Part shown: positions 55,508-64,000 of the stretch, piece after piece | Layout: each line of letters opens with the position of its first letter | How positions within the stretch are numbered: the stretch's first letter is position 1 | DNA from: DT-111 sp965263225 | GTDB lineage: Bacteria; Bacteroidota; Bacteroidia; Chitinophagales; Saprospiraceae | Direction: 5' to 3' | Length of the DNA stretch: 64,000 nucleotides | Assembly (NCBI GenBank): GCA_965263225.1 | Contig: CBDHHG010000035.1 | Coordinates: 496,001 to 560,000 of the forward strand | The notes under the pieces: model-generated | Seen by the model: only the letters and a program-made list of their open reading frames with translations | What the model was told of the DNA's origin: nothing | Databases searched by the model: none | Program-made: the position numbers and the translations under genes

Positions 55508-56854
55508 ATGTCAGGGATTGGAGTCATTATAGTGATTACACAGATCTTTCCCTTTTTTGGGGTAGCAGCACCAAGTGGAGGGCCCTTGGGAACAATCAAG
55601 TCTATCCACAAGATTCCTGAAATCGTTAATATCTGGTCAGTTGGAGTAGCATTGGCTACCATCGGTGTGATTTATATGCTGCCGAGGATCACAAAAAAAG
55701 TTCCCGCGGCTCTGGTGGCTTTAGTGGCGGTCTCAGCCATCGCCTTTATTACCTTGCCTAGCGATATGATTCTTCGGATCAATTCGAAAGGAGAAATTCC
55801 TACAGGTTTGCCCGAATTGCAGCTGGGTTTTATTAGTGTATTCTCGGACTTTGGGCATATGATGGTGGTGATGGAGTATGCCTTTACTTTGGCTGCTTTG
55901 GGAGCTATCGATTCGTTATTGACCTCCGTAGTAGCAGACAATATGACCAAGACCAAGCACAATAGTGATCAAGAATTGATTGGTCAGGACATTGGTAATA
56001 TGTCCGCGGCTTTGATTGGTGGCCTGCCTGGCGCTGGCGCTACGATGAGGACCGTGATCAACATCAATACGGGTGGTAAAACCAAAATCTCGGGAATTGT
56101 TGCTGGTGCATTTCTCTTGGCGGTATTGTTAGGAGTCGGCTCATTGGTCGGGCACGTTCCCAATGCGGTATTGGCGGGGATACTGATTACCGTAGGAATC
56201 GGGATTATTGACTATAAAGGACTTCGCCATTTGACGAGTGTACCTAGAGCGGATGCCATTGTCATGATCGTAGTATTGCTGCTCACGGTATTTGTCGATC
56301 TGCTGATCGCTGTAGCTGTTGGTATGGTGCTATCGGCGATCCTATTTATGAAGAAGATTTCAGATGTGGTCGATCACAAGACTCATACTGCTCCTTTGAA
56401 GGACTTTTCCAGAGAGGTACCCTGGAAAGACGAAGGAGATATCATAGAACGTATCGGAGACCGTGTTTATATCAAGCACCTGGACGGGCCACTTTTCTTT
56501 GGATTTGCTTCGCGCTTCCAGGATATGGTCAAGGCTATACCCGATATAGAAGTGGTCGTGATCCGGATGGACAAAGTCCCCTACGTAGACCAATCCGGTC
56601 TTTATGCTATGGAGGAAGCCATTTTAGATTTGCGGCAACTGGATATAGCGGTTGTATTTACGAGTCTGCATGGGCGACCATTGGACATGTTTAAGCGAAT
56701 CAACTTAGTACCAGGTCTGGTACCAACTGAGCATTCTTTCCCTGATTTTAGATCATGTACAGCTTGGCTAGAAACGTACCTACAGGAATCAGAAGATGGT
56801 ACGCTAAAACGAGTAGTGATAGATCAAAAGGATGGTGTAGCTTTTGCAGAATAA
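55508..56854 (+). CDS. SulP-family anion transporter with STAS domain, N-terminally truncated
   Basis: 448 residues. It starts at MSGIGVIIVITQIFPFFGV, which in full-length SulP proteins lies after about 110-130 residues and the first membrane segments; those are absent. The rest is normal: membrane helices to about 315 (LAALGAIDSLLTSVVADNMTKTKHNSDQEL, GLPGAGATMRTVININTGGKTK), then a STAS domain (about 340-440, VYIKHLDGPLFFGFASRF, VPYVDQSGLYAMEEA). In frame upstream are codons giving FPFGF, then a TGA. Intact members carry bicarbonate or sulfate. This copy is probably non-functional, or relies on an unseen partner. Confidence 0.85.
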   Translation: MSGIGVIIVITQIFPFFGVAAPSGGPLGTIKSIHKIPEIVNIWSVGVALATIGVIYMLPRITKKVPAALVALVAVSAIAFITLPSDMILRINSKGEIPTGLPELQLGFISVFSDFGHMMVVMEYAFTLAALGAIDSLLTSVVADNMTKTKHNSDQELIGQDIGNMSAALIGGLPGAGATMRTVININTGGKTKISGIVAGAFLLAVLLGVGSLVGHVPNAVLAGILITVGIGIIDYKGLRHLTSVPRADAIVMIVVLLLTVFVDLLIAVAVGMVLSAILFMKKISDVVDHKTHTAPLKDFSREVPWKDEGDIIERIGDRVYIKHLDGPLFFGFASRFQDMVKAIPDIEVVVIRMDKVPYVDQSGLYAMEEAILDLRQLDIAVVFTSLHGRPLDMFKRINLVPGLVPTEHSFPDFRSCTAWLETYLQESEDGTLKRVVIDQKDGVAFAE

Positions 56855-56891
56855 AAAGTAAAGCCAATTGTAAATGAACTAGGGATTAGAT

Positions 56892-56958
56892 GGTAAACTT
56901 CCTTAAGGAGTGAAAGTATCTGATCCCTTTTTCCGGAGATCTGATTAAGGAAGTTACC
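56892..56958. repeat. Inverted repeat between SulP and TetR genes
   Basis: GGTAAACTTCCTTAA (56892-56906) and TTAAGGAAGTTACC (56945-56958) form a 14-bp stem with one bulged A. It could be a terminator for SulP without a U-run, or a regulatory site for the TetR gene. Confidence 0.5.
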
Positions 56959-56992
56959 TAAGTACATTTACAGAACACTTTTGTTTCTTTTT

Positions 56993-57007
56993 TATAGCAA
57001 TGCTATA
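56993..57007. promoter_or_regulatory. Palindrome, candidate TetR operator
   Basis: TATAGCA-A-TGCTATA is a perfect 15-bp dyad 50 bp before the TetR start codon. Size and position fit an autoregulatory operator. Confidence 0.5.
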
Positions 57008-57057
57008 TTCTTGGGAAGTATTGCCTATTTTTGGGGCTACAAAAATTAGCGATTCAA

Positions 57058-57747
57058 ATGTCAGTCTCTGTACAGATTGCCGTAAATGATAGTCTCTATT
57101 TGAGAGATCCTCAGGAGACAAAGTTAGGGCGGAACATCATACTCAACAGTATCCAATTGATCGATGAAGTTGGATTGGAGGCATTTACTTTCAAGAAGTT
57201 AGCGATCAGAATGGGGTCCACAGAAGCCTCCATCTACCGTTATTTTGAAAACAAACACTTATTACTCCTTTATTTGCTTTCTTGGTATTGGGAGTGGCTA
57301 AATTTTCGGATAGACTTCAATTCTATGAATGTCAGTGACCCGAGAGAAAGGCTCCGCATCGTCATTCGCACCATTGCCGATACCATTCGCTTAAGTATTC
57401 CACCTGACTATGTGGACCGCGATACGCTTCATCGAATTGTCGTGGCAGAAGGTACCAAAGCCTACCATATCAAGGCGGTAGATGAAGAAAATAATAAAGG
57501 CTTTTTCCTTACCTACAAAAGGCTTTCGAAGAAGATTGCGGGAATCATCTCAGATGTAAACCCCGATTTTTGCTACCCCAATACTTTGGCTAGTAATCTG
57601 CTAGAGATGGGGAACAACCAATTGCACTTTGCTCAACATTTACCGGCCCTAACAGATATTAAAGTAGGAGATGGTGATATGGAAGACCTCATTAAAATGA
57701 TGGAGCACTTTGCCTTCGGACTAATTGAGAGGGGGAGCCGCGCTTGA
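57058..57747 (+). CDS. TetR-family transcriptional regulator
   Basis: 229 residues from the ATG at 57058; a TTG at 57031 is less likely. The N-terminal DNA-binding domain has IILNSIQLIDEVGLEAFTFKKLAIRMGSTEASIYRYFENKHLLLLYLLSWY, the TetR helix-turn-helix with its Y-R-Y-F end. The C-terminal ligand domain (about 80-229) is of unknown specificity. A perfect 15-bp palindrome lies 50 bp upstream. It may control the adjacent SulP gene or itself. Its end overlaps the convergent lipoprotein gene by 27 bp. Confidence 0.93.
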   Translation: MSVSVQIAVNDSLYLRDPQETKLGRNIILNSIQLIDEVGLEAFTFKKLAIRMGSTEASIYRYFENKHLLLLYLLSWYWEWLNFRIDFNSMNVSDPRERLRIVIRTIADTIRLSIPPDYVDRDTLHRIVVAEGTKAYHIKAVDEENNKGFFLTYKRLSKKIAGIISDVNPDFCYPNTLASNLLEMGNNQLHFAQHLPALTDIKVGDGDMEDLIKMMEHFAFGLIERGSRA

Positions 57748-58134
57748 GCTGGTATCTCTAATCATTTTTAGTATCCGTTCTTTTCCTTCATCATTCATAC
57801 GGAGTTGAAGACTGTCAGTTGTTAGTTGGATAATTTCAACAGCCTTTCTGGCAGAGTTCGCTTCTGTTAAAGTGTCCGTGGTGTATAAGTAGGAAGATTG
57901 TACCGTGTATTCTCCCGCCTCTTTATAGTCTAAAGTGCTGTGGTAAGCATAAACCAAATCATCAACGAATTGCAGTTGTATTTCGGAGGCGTTGATGTCC
58001 AAAGCTTCTCCCTCCTCAAGGACTTCATAAGCTGTCCAACTTCCGATCAATAGATTTGGCTCATCTTGTGCACAGGCCGTTGCCAAGAGTAAAACCAAGA
58101 CACTTAAGGAGGTGTAGATTGATGCTTTTCTCAT
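57721..58134 (-). CDS. Small lipocalin-like lipoprotein
   Basis: 137 residues with a lipoprotein signal (VLVLLLATAC). The mature part LLIGSWTAYEVLEEGEALDIN followed by regular beta strands and RILKMIRDTS fits the lipocalin-like DUF4923/DUF5004-type fold common in Bacteroidota, though no family can be fixed by eye. The C-terminal 9 residues are encoded in the overlap with the TetR gene. Function unknown. Confidence 0.75.
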   Translation of the reverse strand: MRKASIYTSLSVLVLLLATACAQDEPNLLIGSWTAYEVLEEGEALDINASEIQLQFVDDLVYAYHSTLDYKEAGEYTVQSSYLYTTDTLTEANSARKAVEIIQLTTDSLQLRMNDEGKERILKMIRDTSSSAAPPLN

Positions 58135-58301
58135 TCGTTATCTTTTTGAGCTACTTCTTTACAATGGGCCGTAAAGCTACTTTTTTGGTGTCAGAGGCGC
58201 AAATGAATTCAACCCAAATAGAAATGGACCTCAACCATGATCGTCAAAGGTCCATCCTATTATGCTTTATGACATGCTGAAGCTTTGCATGTTCTTTATT
58301 C

Positions 58302-59663
58302 CTATGAAAGTAGCGGGTTCAAAAGTACAAAAGTGATTCCTCCTGCAATGAAACCAATCAATGCCAACCAGGAGATCTTCTTAAAGTACCAGATAAAGTC
58401 AATTTTTTCCATCCCCATGGCGGCTACTCCAGCCGCAGAACCAATGATGAGCATACTACCCCCTGTTCCTGCCGCATAAGCAATAAAATGCCACAATTTC
58501 GAATCAGTAGGTTCAGTATACATGCCCATAGAGGCTGCTACTAAGGGTACATTATCGATGATAGCTGAGAAAACCCCCAGCAGCATGACTACAATGTCCT
58601 GGTTAGGTATAGCCACTTGTAGTCTTTCTGCTAAATAGCGTAAGGTACCTACATCACCTACCACCATGGATTCTAGGGCGGCTACCGCCATTAAAATACC
58701 CAAGAAGAAGAGTATACTGGACATTTCAATTCGAGATAGGGCATGATGCGCTTTATATTTCTCTTGCCTTTCCTCTGTGAAATCCTCCTCTGGGTGTATA
58801 TATTCTGAAACCAGCCATACTACTCCTAAACTGAGCATCATACCCATGTAAGGAGGGAGGTGCGTGATGGTCTTGAAAATGGGAACAAATACAATAGCAC
58901 CCAATCCCAAATACAACATTTGAGAACTACTAAGTAGTTTGTGGGTTTCATCCAAGCCACCTGGCTCTACTGTAATATCCCCTTTGAATTGAGACATCAT
59001 GGTGGTTGCTACAATGAAAGGCACCACGAAGCATACCAATGAAGGAATAACTAATTGCTGTACAAGCCCAAACGTACTTACCCGCTCTCCAATCCACAAC
59101 ATAGTCGTCGTTACATCACCAATAGGAGACCAAGCTCCGCCGGCATTCGCTGCAATCACAACCAGGGATACATACCAAATCCGTTCTTCTCGGGTTGGAA
59201 TAATTTTCCGGATGAGTGTAACCAATACAATGGTTGCTGTAAGATTATCGATAATAGCAGAGAGGATAAAGCCGAGTATACCGACAATCCACAATAGTTT
59301 GGATCTACTTTTCGTCTTTACATAGCCCTTTAAAATCTCAAACCCACGGTGTAAGTCGATGATTTCTACAATTGTCATCGCTCCGATTAGGAAGATGAGA
59401 ATCTCAGCGGTTTTCCCTAGGTGGTGCAATAAGGTATTGACAAAACCGTCTTCTGCATCATGACCGTGCCCCCCAGCCATAGAGAATAGATGTTCGTGTG
59501 AATCTACCACGGCTAAACTACCACTTTGGAAACCAATGGCAAGTAGTGCCCAGCACAAAGACCCCATCAATAAAGCTGGAACCGTTTTGTCCAATTTCAG
59601 CGGATGTTCAAAGATGATGGTTAGATAACCAAGGATAAAACAGATAATTACGCCTACAAGCAT
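58302..59663 (-). CDS. nhaD: Na+/H+ antiporter, NhaD family
   Basis: 453 residues with about 11-12 membrane helices. Diagnostic segments: FLIGAMTIVEIIDLHRGFE near 92, LSAIIDNLTATIVLVTLIRKI near 135, AANAGGAWSPIGDVTTTMLWIGE near 172, GVFSAIIDNVPLVAASMGMY near 380 and AAGTGGSMLIIGSAAGVAAMG near 415. The repeated SAIIDN half-helices hold the aspartates of the ion path. A His/Asp-rich loop (GGHGHDAEDG) near 65 faces outside. The protein exports sodium in exchange for protons, fitting a saline habitat. Confidence 0.95.
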   Translation of the reverse strand: MLVGVIICFILGYLTIIFEHPLKLDKTVPALLMGSLCWALLAIGFQSGSLAVVDSHEHLFSMAGGHGHDAEDGFVNTLLHHLGKTAEILIFLIGAMTIVEIIDLHRGFEILKGYVKTKSRSKLLWIVGILGFILSAIIDNLTATIVLVTLIRKIIPTREERIWYVSLVVIAANAGGAWSPIGDVTTTMLWIGERVSTFGLVQQLVIPSLVCFVVPFIVATTMMSQFKGDITVEPGGLDETHKLLSSSQMLYLGLGAIVFVPIFKTITHLPPYMGMMLSLGVVWLVSEYIHPEEDFTEERQEKYKAHHALSRIEMSSILFFLGILMAVAALESMVVGDVGTLRYLAERLQVAIPNQDIVVMLLGVFSAIIDNVPLVAASMGMYTEPTDSKLWHFIAYAAGTGGSMLIIGSAAGVAAMGMEKIDFIWYFKKISWLALIGFIAGGITFVLLNPLLS

Positions 59664-60373
59664 GGAAGGTTAGTTTGTGAATTCAAATATCAGGCTCCCA
59701 TGCTTGGAGCGTAAAGAGCCACATTTGAATCAGGTTTTACGATATAGTAACTGTATCTGAGGTTTGTTTGGGACGTACCTCCAAGTCACTACAGTGCGGT
59801 AAAAAGCCGAATCACAGGTATTGCTTATATCGGGTTATCCAGCGTAATCCCTGTAGGAGGGGAATTCTTCCCGATTGAACTCAATAACTGTGAATACGAG
59901 TTTGCAGGTTAACAAGGTAGCACTGTGGTACTTATTGATTATAGTGTGAAACTATAGTTTTTGGGGCATTCAGGAGGCTTTCGAAAAGGAATTTAGATGC
60001 ATTCTTAGCCAGAATTTTACCACTTTAGGCGCATCGAAATTTCTGTTTTCTTACTAAAATGCCTATCGCAAATTTAAAAGATTATTGCAGCTATCATAAT
60101 GGGGGGTGCCGTTTTTTGAAAAAAATCTAATTTCTAGACTGATCTTGAAACTTTAGTCCCAGCAATTTTCTTTTGTATGAAGAGAACACAATGCATCTTT
60201 GAATAAATCCTTGTATTTTTGTGCGTTGAATTGAATTCCCGTGCGGATATAATAATTACGCTCACACCGTTTTGTTTGGGGCACCCATGTAGTGGAGTCA
60301 TTTTTGTGATAATGGGAAAGTGCTTGAAAGAATGAGATACGGTGTAGAGAATAAGGATCGAGAAGTTAACGAT
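59664..60373. other. Long intergenic region between divergent nhaD and dusB
   Basis: 710 bp. No gene, tRNA or clear structured RNA was recognised. It holds a small AT-rich hairpin (TATAGT/ACTATA with a T-run, near 59943-59965) and a TAnnTTTG box at 60214-60221 facing dusB. A GTG at 60320 and an ATG at 60332 are in frame with dusB but lack family similarity. Confidence 0.4.
60214..60221 (+). promoter_or_regulatory. TAnnTTTG -7 box, probable dusB-cca promoter
   Basis: TATTTTTG, an exact consensus match 153 bp before the dusB ATG. A TTTG occurs 12 bp upstream, closer than the usual spacing. Confidence 0.4.
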
Positions 60374-61375
60374 ATGGTAAAGATTGATCAGGTTGAATTA
60401 GGGGAGTTCCCGCTCTTACTGGCTCCGATGGAAGACGTTAGTGATCCTCCTTTCCGCGCCTTGTGCAAAGCACAGGGATGCGATATGATGTATACAGAAT
60501 TCATCTCTGTGGAGGGCTTGATTAGAGATGCTCATAAGAGCGTCCAAAAGTTAGATATCTACGAAGAAGAAAGACCAATCGGCATACAGATTTTTGGTGC
60601 AGAGATAGATTCCATGCGCAGGGCTGCCGAGATTGTTGAGGAAGCCCAACCTGAGGTCTTGGATATCAATTACGGATGCCCCGTGAAAAAAGTGGTCTGT
60701 AAAATGGCGGGAGCAGGCATCTTACAAGATATAGATCGGATGGTAAAGCTTACTGATGCCATTGTAAAGTCCACTAATCTGCCTGTAACGGTTAAGACTA
60801 GACTTGGCTGGGATGATAAAACGATGTTCATAGAAGAAGTGGCGGAGCGTTTACAAGATGTTGGTATCAAAGCCTTGTCGATTCACGGTCGTACTCGTAA
60901 ACAGATGTACAAGGGAGAAGCGGACTGGTCCCTGATCGGAAAGATTAAAGAAAACCCGCGCATACACATTCCTATTTTTGGAAACGGTGATATTGATAGC
61001 CCGCAGAAAGCCAAATTGTATCGGGAAAGATATGGTGTGGATGGCATTATGATTGGGCGGGCGAGTATTGGTTATCCTTGGATCTTTCGCGAAATCAAAC
61101 ATTATTTCGCAACGGGAGAGATTCTTCCTCCCCCGACGGTAGAAGAGCGAGTAGCAGCTGCCCGACAGCATCTGAATCATTCCATTGAATGGAAAGGTCT
61201 GAAACTAGGGGTTCTGGAAATGCGTCGACACTATACAAACTACTTCAGAGGTTTTCCTCATGTAAAACCCTACAGAAAAGAATTGGTGACAGCCCATGAT
61301 CCTGCTGTCCTCCATGATGTCCTGGATCAGATTCAGGAGCGCTATGGTATGTACGAACAAACGACTTTAGTTTAA
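60374..61375 (+). CDS. dusB: tRNA-dihydrouridine synthase B
   Basis: 333 residues from the ATG at 60374 (MVKIDQVELGEFPLLLAPMED), the start that fits the family. It reduces uridines to dihydrouridine in tRNA using FMN and NADPH. Motifs: LAPMEDVSDPPFRALC, QIFGAEIDSM, the active-site Cys in DINYGCPVKKVV (about 100), VTVKTRLGWDD, SIHGRTRKQMYKGEADW, IFGNGDI and GVDGIMIGRASIGYPWIF. The next gene, cca, follows after 14 bp, forming a tRNA-modification and maturation operon. Confidence 0.95.
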   Translation: MVKIDQVELGEFPLLLAPMEDVSDPPFRALCKAQGCDMMYTEFISVEGLIRDAHKSVQKLDIYEEERPIGIQIFGAEIDSMRRAAEIVEEAQPEVLDINYGCPVKKVVCKMAGAGILQDIDRMVKLTDAIVKSTNLPVTVKTRLGWDDKTMFIEEVAERLQDVGIKALSIHGRTRKQMYKGEADWSLIGKIKENPRIHIPIFGNGDIDSPQKAKLYRERYGVDGIMIGRASIGYPWIFREIKHYFATGEILPPPTVEERVAAARQHLNHSIEWKGLKLGVLEMRRHYTNYFRGFPHVKPYRKELVTAHDPAVLHDVLDQIQERYGMYEQTTLV

Positions 61376-61389
61376 CGAACGTTTAGCAG

Positions 61390-62817
61390 GTGGTATTTAA
61401 CATTAAAGCATTTGAACGGCAAGTCTTTCAGTTGATTGGTGACACGGCGAAAGAGCTAGGTTATCCTGCCTATGTGGTAGGAGGATACGTACGTGATCGA
61501 CTCCTGGCTCGCCCATCAAAGGATATGGATATTGTTTGTGTAGGGAGCGGTATTGAATTGGCTCAACACGTTGCGTTTAAGCTCCTGCCCCGTCCAAGAG
61601 TGACGGTCTACAAGCGTTTTGGCACCGCCATGATTAAGCACAACGGATTGGAGATAGAATTTGTGGGAGCTAGACAGGAATCCTACCGCCATGATTCTCG
61701 TAAACCGACGGTTGAGGCAGGGACTTTGGAGGATGACCAGAATCGGCGAGACTTTACCATTAATGCTTTGGCGGTTAGCCTGAATGAACAGGATTTTGGT
61801 ACAATCCTAGACCCATTCCACGGACTACAGGATCTCGAGAATAAACTAATTAAGACACCGCTAGAACCAGGAAAAACTTTTTCGGATGATCCACTTCGGA
61901 TGATGCGAGCTATCCGATTTGCTACTCAACTCGGCTTTGTGATCTCCCCCGAGACGCTAAAGGCAATTTCTTATCATCGTTCCAGAATTAATATTGTATC
62001 TAAAGAGCGAATTACCACGGAACTCAATAAAATCATTGCGGCCCCTCAACCCTCGATAGGTTTGGACTTGATGTTCAAAACAGGTTTAATGAAGATCGTC
62101 TTCCCGGAAATGGCCAAGTTACATGGGGTAGAAATTCGCAATGGGATTGGTCATAAGGATAATTTCTATCATACCCTACAGGTGCTTGATAATTTGGCTA
62201 GAAATACGGATAGCCTTTGGCTGCGCTGGGCCGCCATCCTTCACGATATTGCCAAGCCTCCTACCAAACGCTTTAATAATAAACAAGGATGGACTTTCCA
62301 CGGGCATGAAGCTCTGGGGGCGAAAATGGTCCCTACGATTTTCCGCCGATTGCGCTTGCCCATGGATCAAAAGATGAAGTATGTCCAAAAACTGGTATTT
62401 CTTCATTTGAGACCCATTAGCTTAACCAAGGAGAATATCACAGATTCTGCGATTCGTCGATTGCTTTTTGAAGCAGGGGATGATATTGATGATCTTATGC
62501 TCTTGTGCGAAGCAGATATTACCTCTAAAAATCCGAAAAAGGTTCAGCGTTACCTAGAGAATTATCATTTGGTTCGAGAACGGCTGAAAGAGGTAGAGGA
62601 GAAAGATCAATTGCGCAATTGGCAACCGCCGATCACCGGAGAGATTATCATGGAAACCTTCGGCATCACGCCTTCACGTGAGGTGGGTACCATTAAGACG
62701 GCCATTCGCGAGGCTATTCTGGATGGTGAAATAGAAAACAACTATCAGGCAGCCTACGATTTTATGTTGGAGCAGGGAAAAGCACTTGGATTGACGGCCG
62801 TTAAAGAGAATTCATAA
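61390..62817 (+). CDS. cca: CCA tRNA nucleotidyltransferase with HD domain
   Basis: 475 residues from a GTG start. The nucleotidyltransferase head has YVVGGYVRDRLLARPSKDMDIV, the GG-(x)-RD and DxD catalytic elements (about 28-50), then RRDFTINALAVSL and DDPLRMMRAIRFATQLGF with template residues. An HD domain follows (about 250-370) with HTLQVLDNLA and ILHDIAKPPT; HDIAK gives metal ligands for phosphatase or phosphodiesterase activity. It adds or repairs the tRNA CCA end. It probably shares the dusB transcript. Confidence 0.95.
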   Translation: MVFNIKAFERQVFQLIGDTAKELGYPAYVVGGYVRDRLLARPSKDMDIVCVGSGIELAQHVAFKLLPRPRVTVYKRFGTAMIKHNGLEIEFVGARQESYRHDSRKPTVEAGTLEDDQNRRDFTINALAVSLNEQDFGTILDPFHGLQDLENKLIKTPLEPGKTFSDDPLRMMRAIRFATQLGFVISPETLKAISYHRSRINIVSKERITTELNKIIAAPQPSIGLDLMFKTGLMKIVFPEMAKLHGVEIRNGIGHKDNFYHTLQVLDNLARNTDSLWLRWAAILHDIAKPPTKRFNNKQGWTFHGHEALGAKMVPTIFRRLRLPMDQKMKYVQKLVFLHLRPISLTKENITDSAIRRLLFEAGDDIDDLMLLCEADITSKNPKKVQRYLENYHLVRERLKEVEEKDQLRNWQPPITGEIIMETFGITPSREVGTIKTAIREAILDGEIENNYQAAYDFMLEQGKALGLTAVKENS

Positions 62818-62929
62818 AAACTCAACTCCTTACCTAGTCCATCCTATTCATGGGCACTTTCGGATAGAAGCTTTGGCGACCTAAAGACATCTGATTGTAA
62901 ACGCTATTTGACTAAAAACTATAGAAGGA

Positions 62930-64000
62930 ATGCTCGATTGTCAGTCTTCAAAGTTTAGCTTACCACCAGAAGTAAGCTATCTGAATTGTGCCTATATGTC
63001 CCCTTTGTTGAATGAGGTTGTGCAAGAGGGGGAGTATCAAGTAAGGCGTAAAAGTATTCCCTACACCATCGGCGTTCCCGATTTTTACGAACCCGTCGCT
63101 GAATTAAAGAAAACCTTCGCTCAGCTGATCAATGTGTCCAATCCAGATCGAATAGCTCCGATACCTTCGGCTTCTTATGGTTTGGCTACGGTGGCCCGCA
63201 ATTTACCCACCAAGGAAAACTTCAACATTGTCATGGTTGAAGAGCAGTTTCCCAGCAACTACTACATCTGGGAAAGACTAGCTCAAGAAAAAGGAGGAAG
63301 TCTTCGGGTTGTGGAGCTACCCGATAGTAACCGAAGCCGTAGTGAGGCCTGGTCAGAGGCGCTCCTCAATGCTATTGATGATCAAACCATACTTTTAGCG
63401 CTTAGTCATATACATTGGGCTGATGGTACGCCCTTTGATCTTTTGAGTCTGAGAGAAAAAACGAGAGCTCATGGGGCTTGGATGGTTTTAGATGGCACCC
63501 AATCTATAGGCGCTTTACCCTTTGATGTAGGGGAGATTCAACCGGATGCTTTAATTGCAGCTGGCTATAAATGGCTTTTAGGCCCTTATTCACTGGGAGT
63601 AGCTTATTACGGGCCTGTCTTTGATGAGGGAGTGCCAATTGAAGAAAGCTGGTATAACCGAGAAGAGAGTGAGAATTTCCAGAATCTAGTGAATTACCAG
63701 CCTAATTATAAGGGCTTTGCGAATAGATATGGCGTAGGGGAGCAAAGTAATTTCATCTTGGTTCCGATGTTAACTAGGGCTATTCAGCAATTATTAGAAT
63801 GGAAAGTCGAGGCGGTACAGTCTTATTGTAGGGCGCTCTCTGCACCCGTGGTAGTTCAACTGGCGGAGATGGGATGTAAAGTGGAAGCGGAGGCGCATCG
63901 CGCTGGCCATTTATTTGGTGTTCGACTTCCAAAGCAGATGGACCAAACTAAGCTACAGCAGCTCTTTGCTGCGCATCAAGTCTTTGTTTCGATCCGAGGT
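62930..64000 (+). CDS. Aminotransferase class V family protein (3' end beyond the window)
   Basis: 357 codons are visible from the ATG at 62930 to the window edge, with no stop. The start is SLPPEVSYLNCAYMSPL, followed by IPYTIGVPDFYEPVAEL. The PLP region is clear: SHIHWADGTPFDL, VLDGTQSIGALPFDVG, then AAGYKWLLGPYSLGVAYY with the lysine that binds PLP. It ends with FVSIRG, near the normal C-terminus of the fold, so only a short part is missing. Relatives include cysteine desulfurase- and isopenicillin-N-epimerase-like enzymes; the substrate is unknown. Confidence 0.92.
   Translation, partial: MLDCQSSKFSLPPEVSYLNCAYMSPLLNEVVQEGEYQVRRKSIPYTIGVPDFYEPVAELKKTFAQLINVSNPDRIAPIPSASYGLATVARNLPTKENFNIVMVEEQFPSNYYIWERLAQEKGGSLRVVELPDSNRSRSEAWSEALLNAIDDQTILLALSHIHWADGTPFDLLSLREKTRAHGAWMVLDGTQSIGALPFDVGEIQPDALIAAGYKWLLGPYSLGVAYYGPVFDEGVPIEESWYNREESENFQNLVNYQPNYKGFANRYGVGEQSNFILVPMLTRAIQQLLEWKVEAVQSYCRALSAPVVVQLAEMGCKVEAEAHRAGHLFGVRLPKQMDQTKLQQLFAAHQVFVSIRG

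Noticed and set aside
59943..59965. TATAGT/ACTATA hairpin with T-run in the nhaD-dusB gap
   Set aside because: Only a 6-bp AT-rich stem and no plus-strand gene upstream to terminate; not listed as a terminator.
1..64000. CRISPR arrays, tRNA and rRNA genes
   Set aside because: I looked for regularly spaced repeats and for tRNA- or rRNA-like segments on both strands and saw none; a dedicated scan would be needed to exclude a tRNA fully.

Overview
The window looks like a chromosomal segment of a Bacteroidota bacterium, most likely of the Saprospiria (Lewinella/Haliscomenobacter-like). The signs are a type IX secretion (T9SS) sorting domain, a PorP/SprF protein, a TonB-plug/MG2 envelope protein, ECF sigma factors paired with beta-barrel membrane proteins, a DUF4157 protein, many secreted hydrolases and lipoproteins, and several TAnnTTTG promoter-like boxes. 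The taxonomic call is inference from gene content; no rRNA or tRNA gene was seen.

Layout. 1-6.4 kb is a damaged polysaccharide-degradation and surface-protein region: the 3' part of a GH43 beta-xylosidase, a GH26-like lipoprotein gene split by an insertion sequence (exact 6-bp target duplication, 16-bp inverted repeats), a PHP-family histidinol phosphatase, and a decayed T9SS-exported protein with an in-frame stop. 6.4-18.7 kb holds a VIT1/CCC1 transporter, an ECF sigma/barrel pair, an AhpD-like protein, an esterase, a large secreted malectin-like/helical protein of unknown function and a 1,425-residue DUF4157 protein. 18.9-31.6 kb holds a plug/MG2 envelope protein, a sulfatase, an O-methyltransferase, a NitT/TauT-type ABC permease and ATPase, an outer-membrane barrel, a subtilase and PorP/SprF. 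31.9-38 kb holds an NlpC/P60 protein without its catalytic cysteine, two lipoproteins, a GT39-like glycosyltransferase and pgi.

38-39.8 kb is an AT-rich accessory patch: a 91-residue ORF resembling effector-associated domains, then a complete IS4-type element with a perfect 9-bp target duplication and a hairpin covering its transposase start. 40-44 kb is a second ECF sigma/barrel locus preceded by another envelope protein. 44-50 kb carries rimM, udk, a PAS histidine kinase with a small membrane protein, and a prolyl oligopeptidase. 50.5-57.7 kb has two tandem secreted amidohydrolases, a SulP transporter lacking its first membrane segments, and a TetR regulator with a palindrome upstream. The last part carries a lipoprotein, NhaD, dusB, cca and an aminotransferase class V gene that runs off the end.

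The strongest candidates for unusual biology are the two sigma loci whose partner proteins appear to join a sigma-binding tail, an inner-membrane helix and an outer-membrane barrel in one chain; the giant DUF4157 protein with no injection-system genes nearby; the NlpC/P60 pseudoenzyme; and the stand-alone EAD-like ORF beside an IS. All functional calls come from reading motifs by eye; no database search was run.
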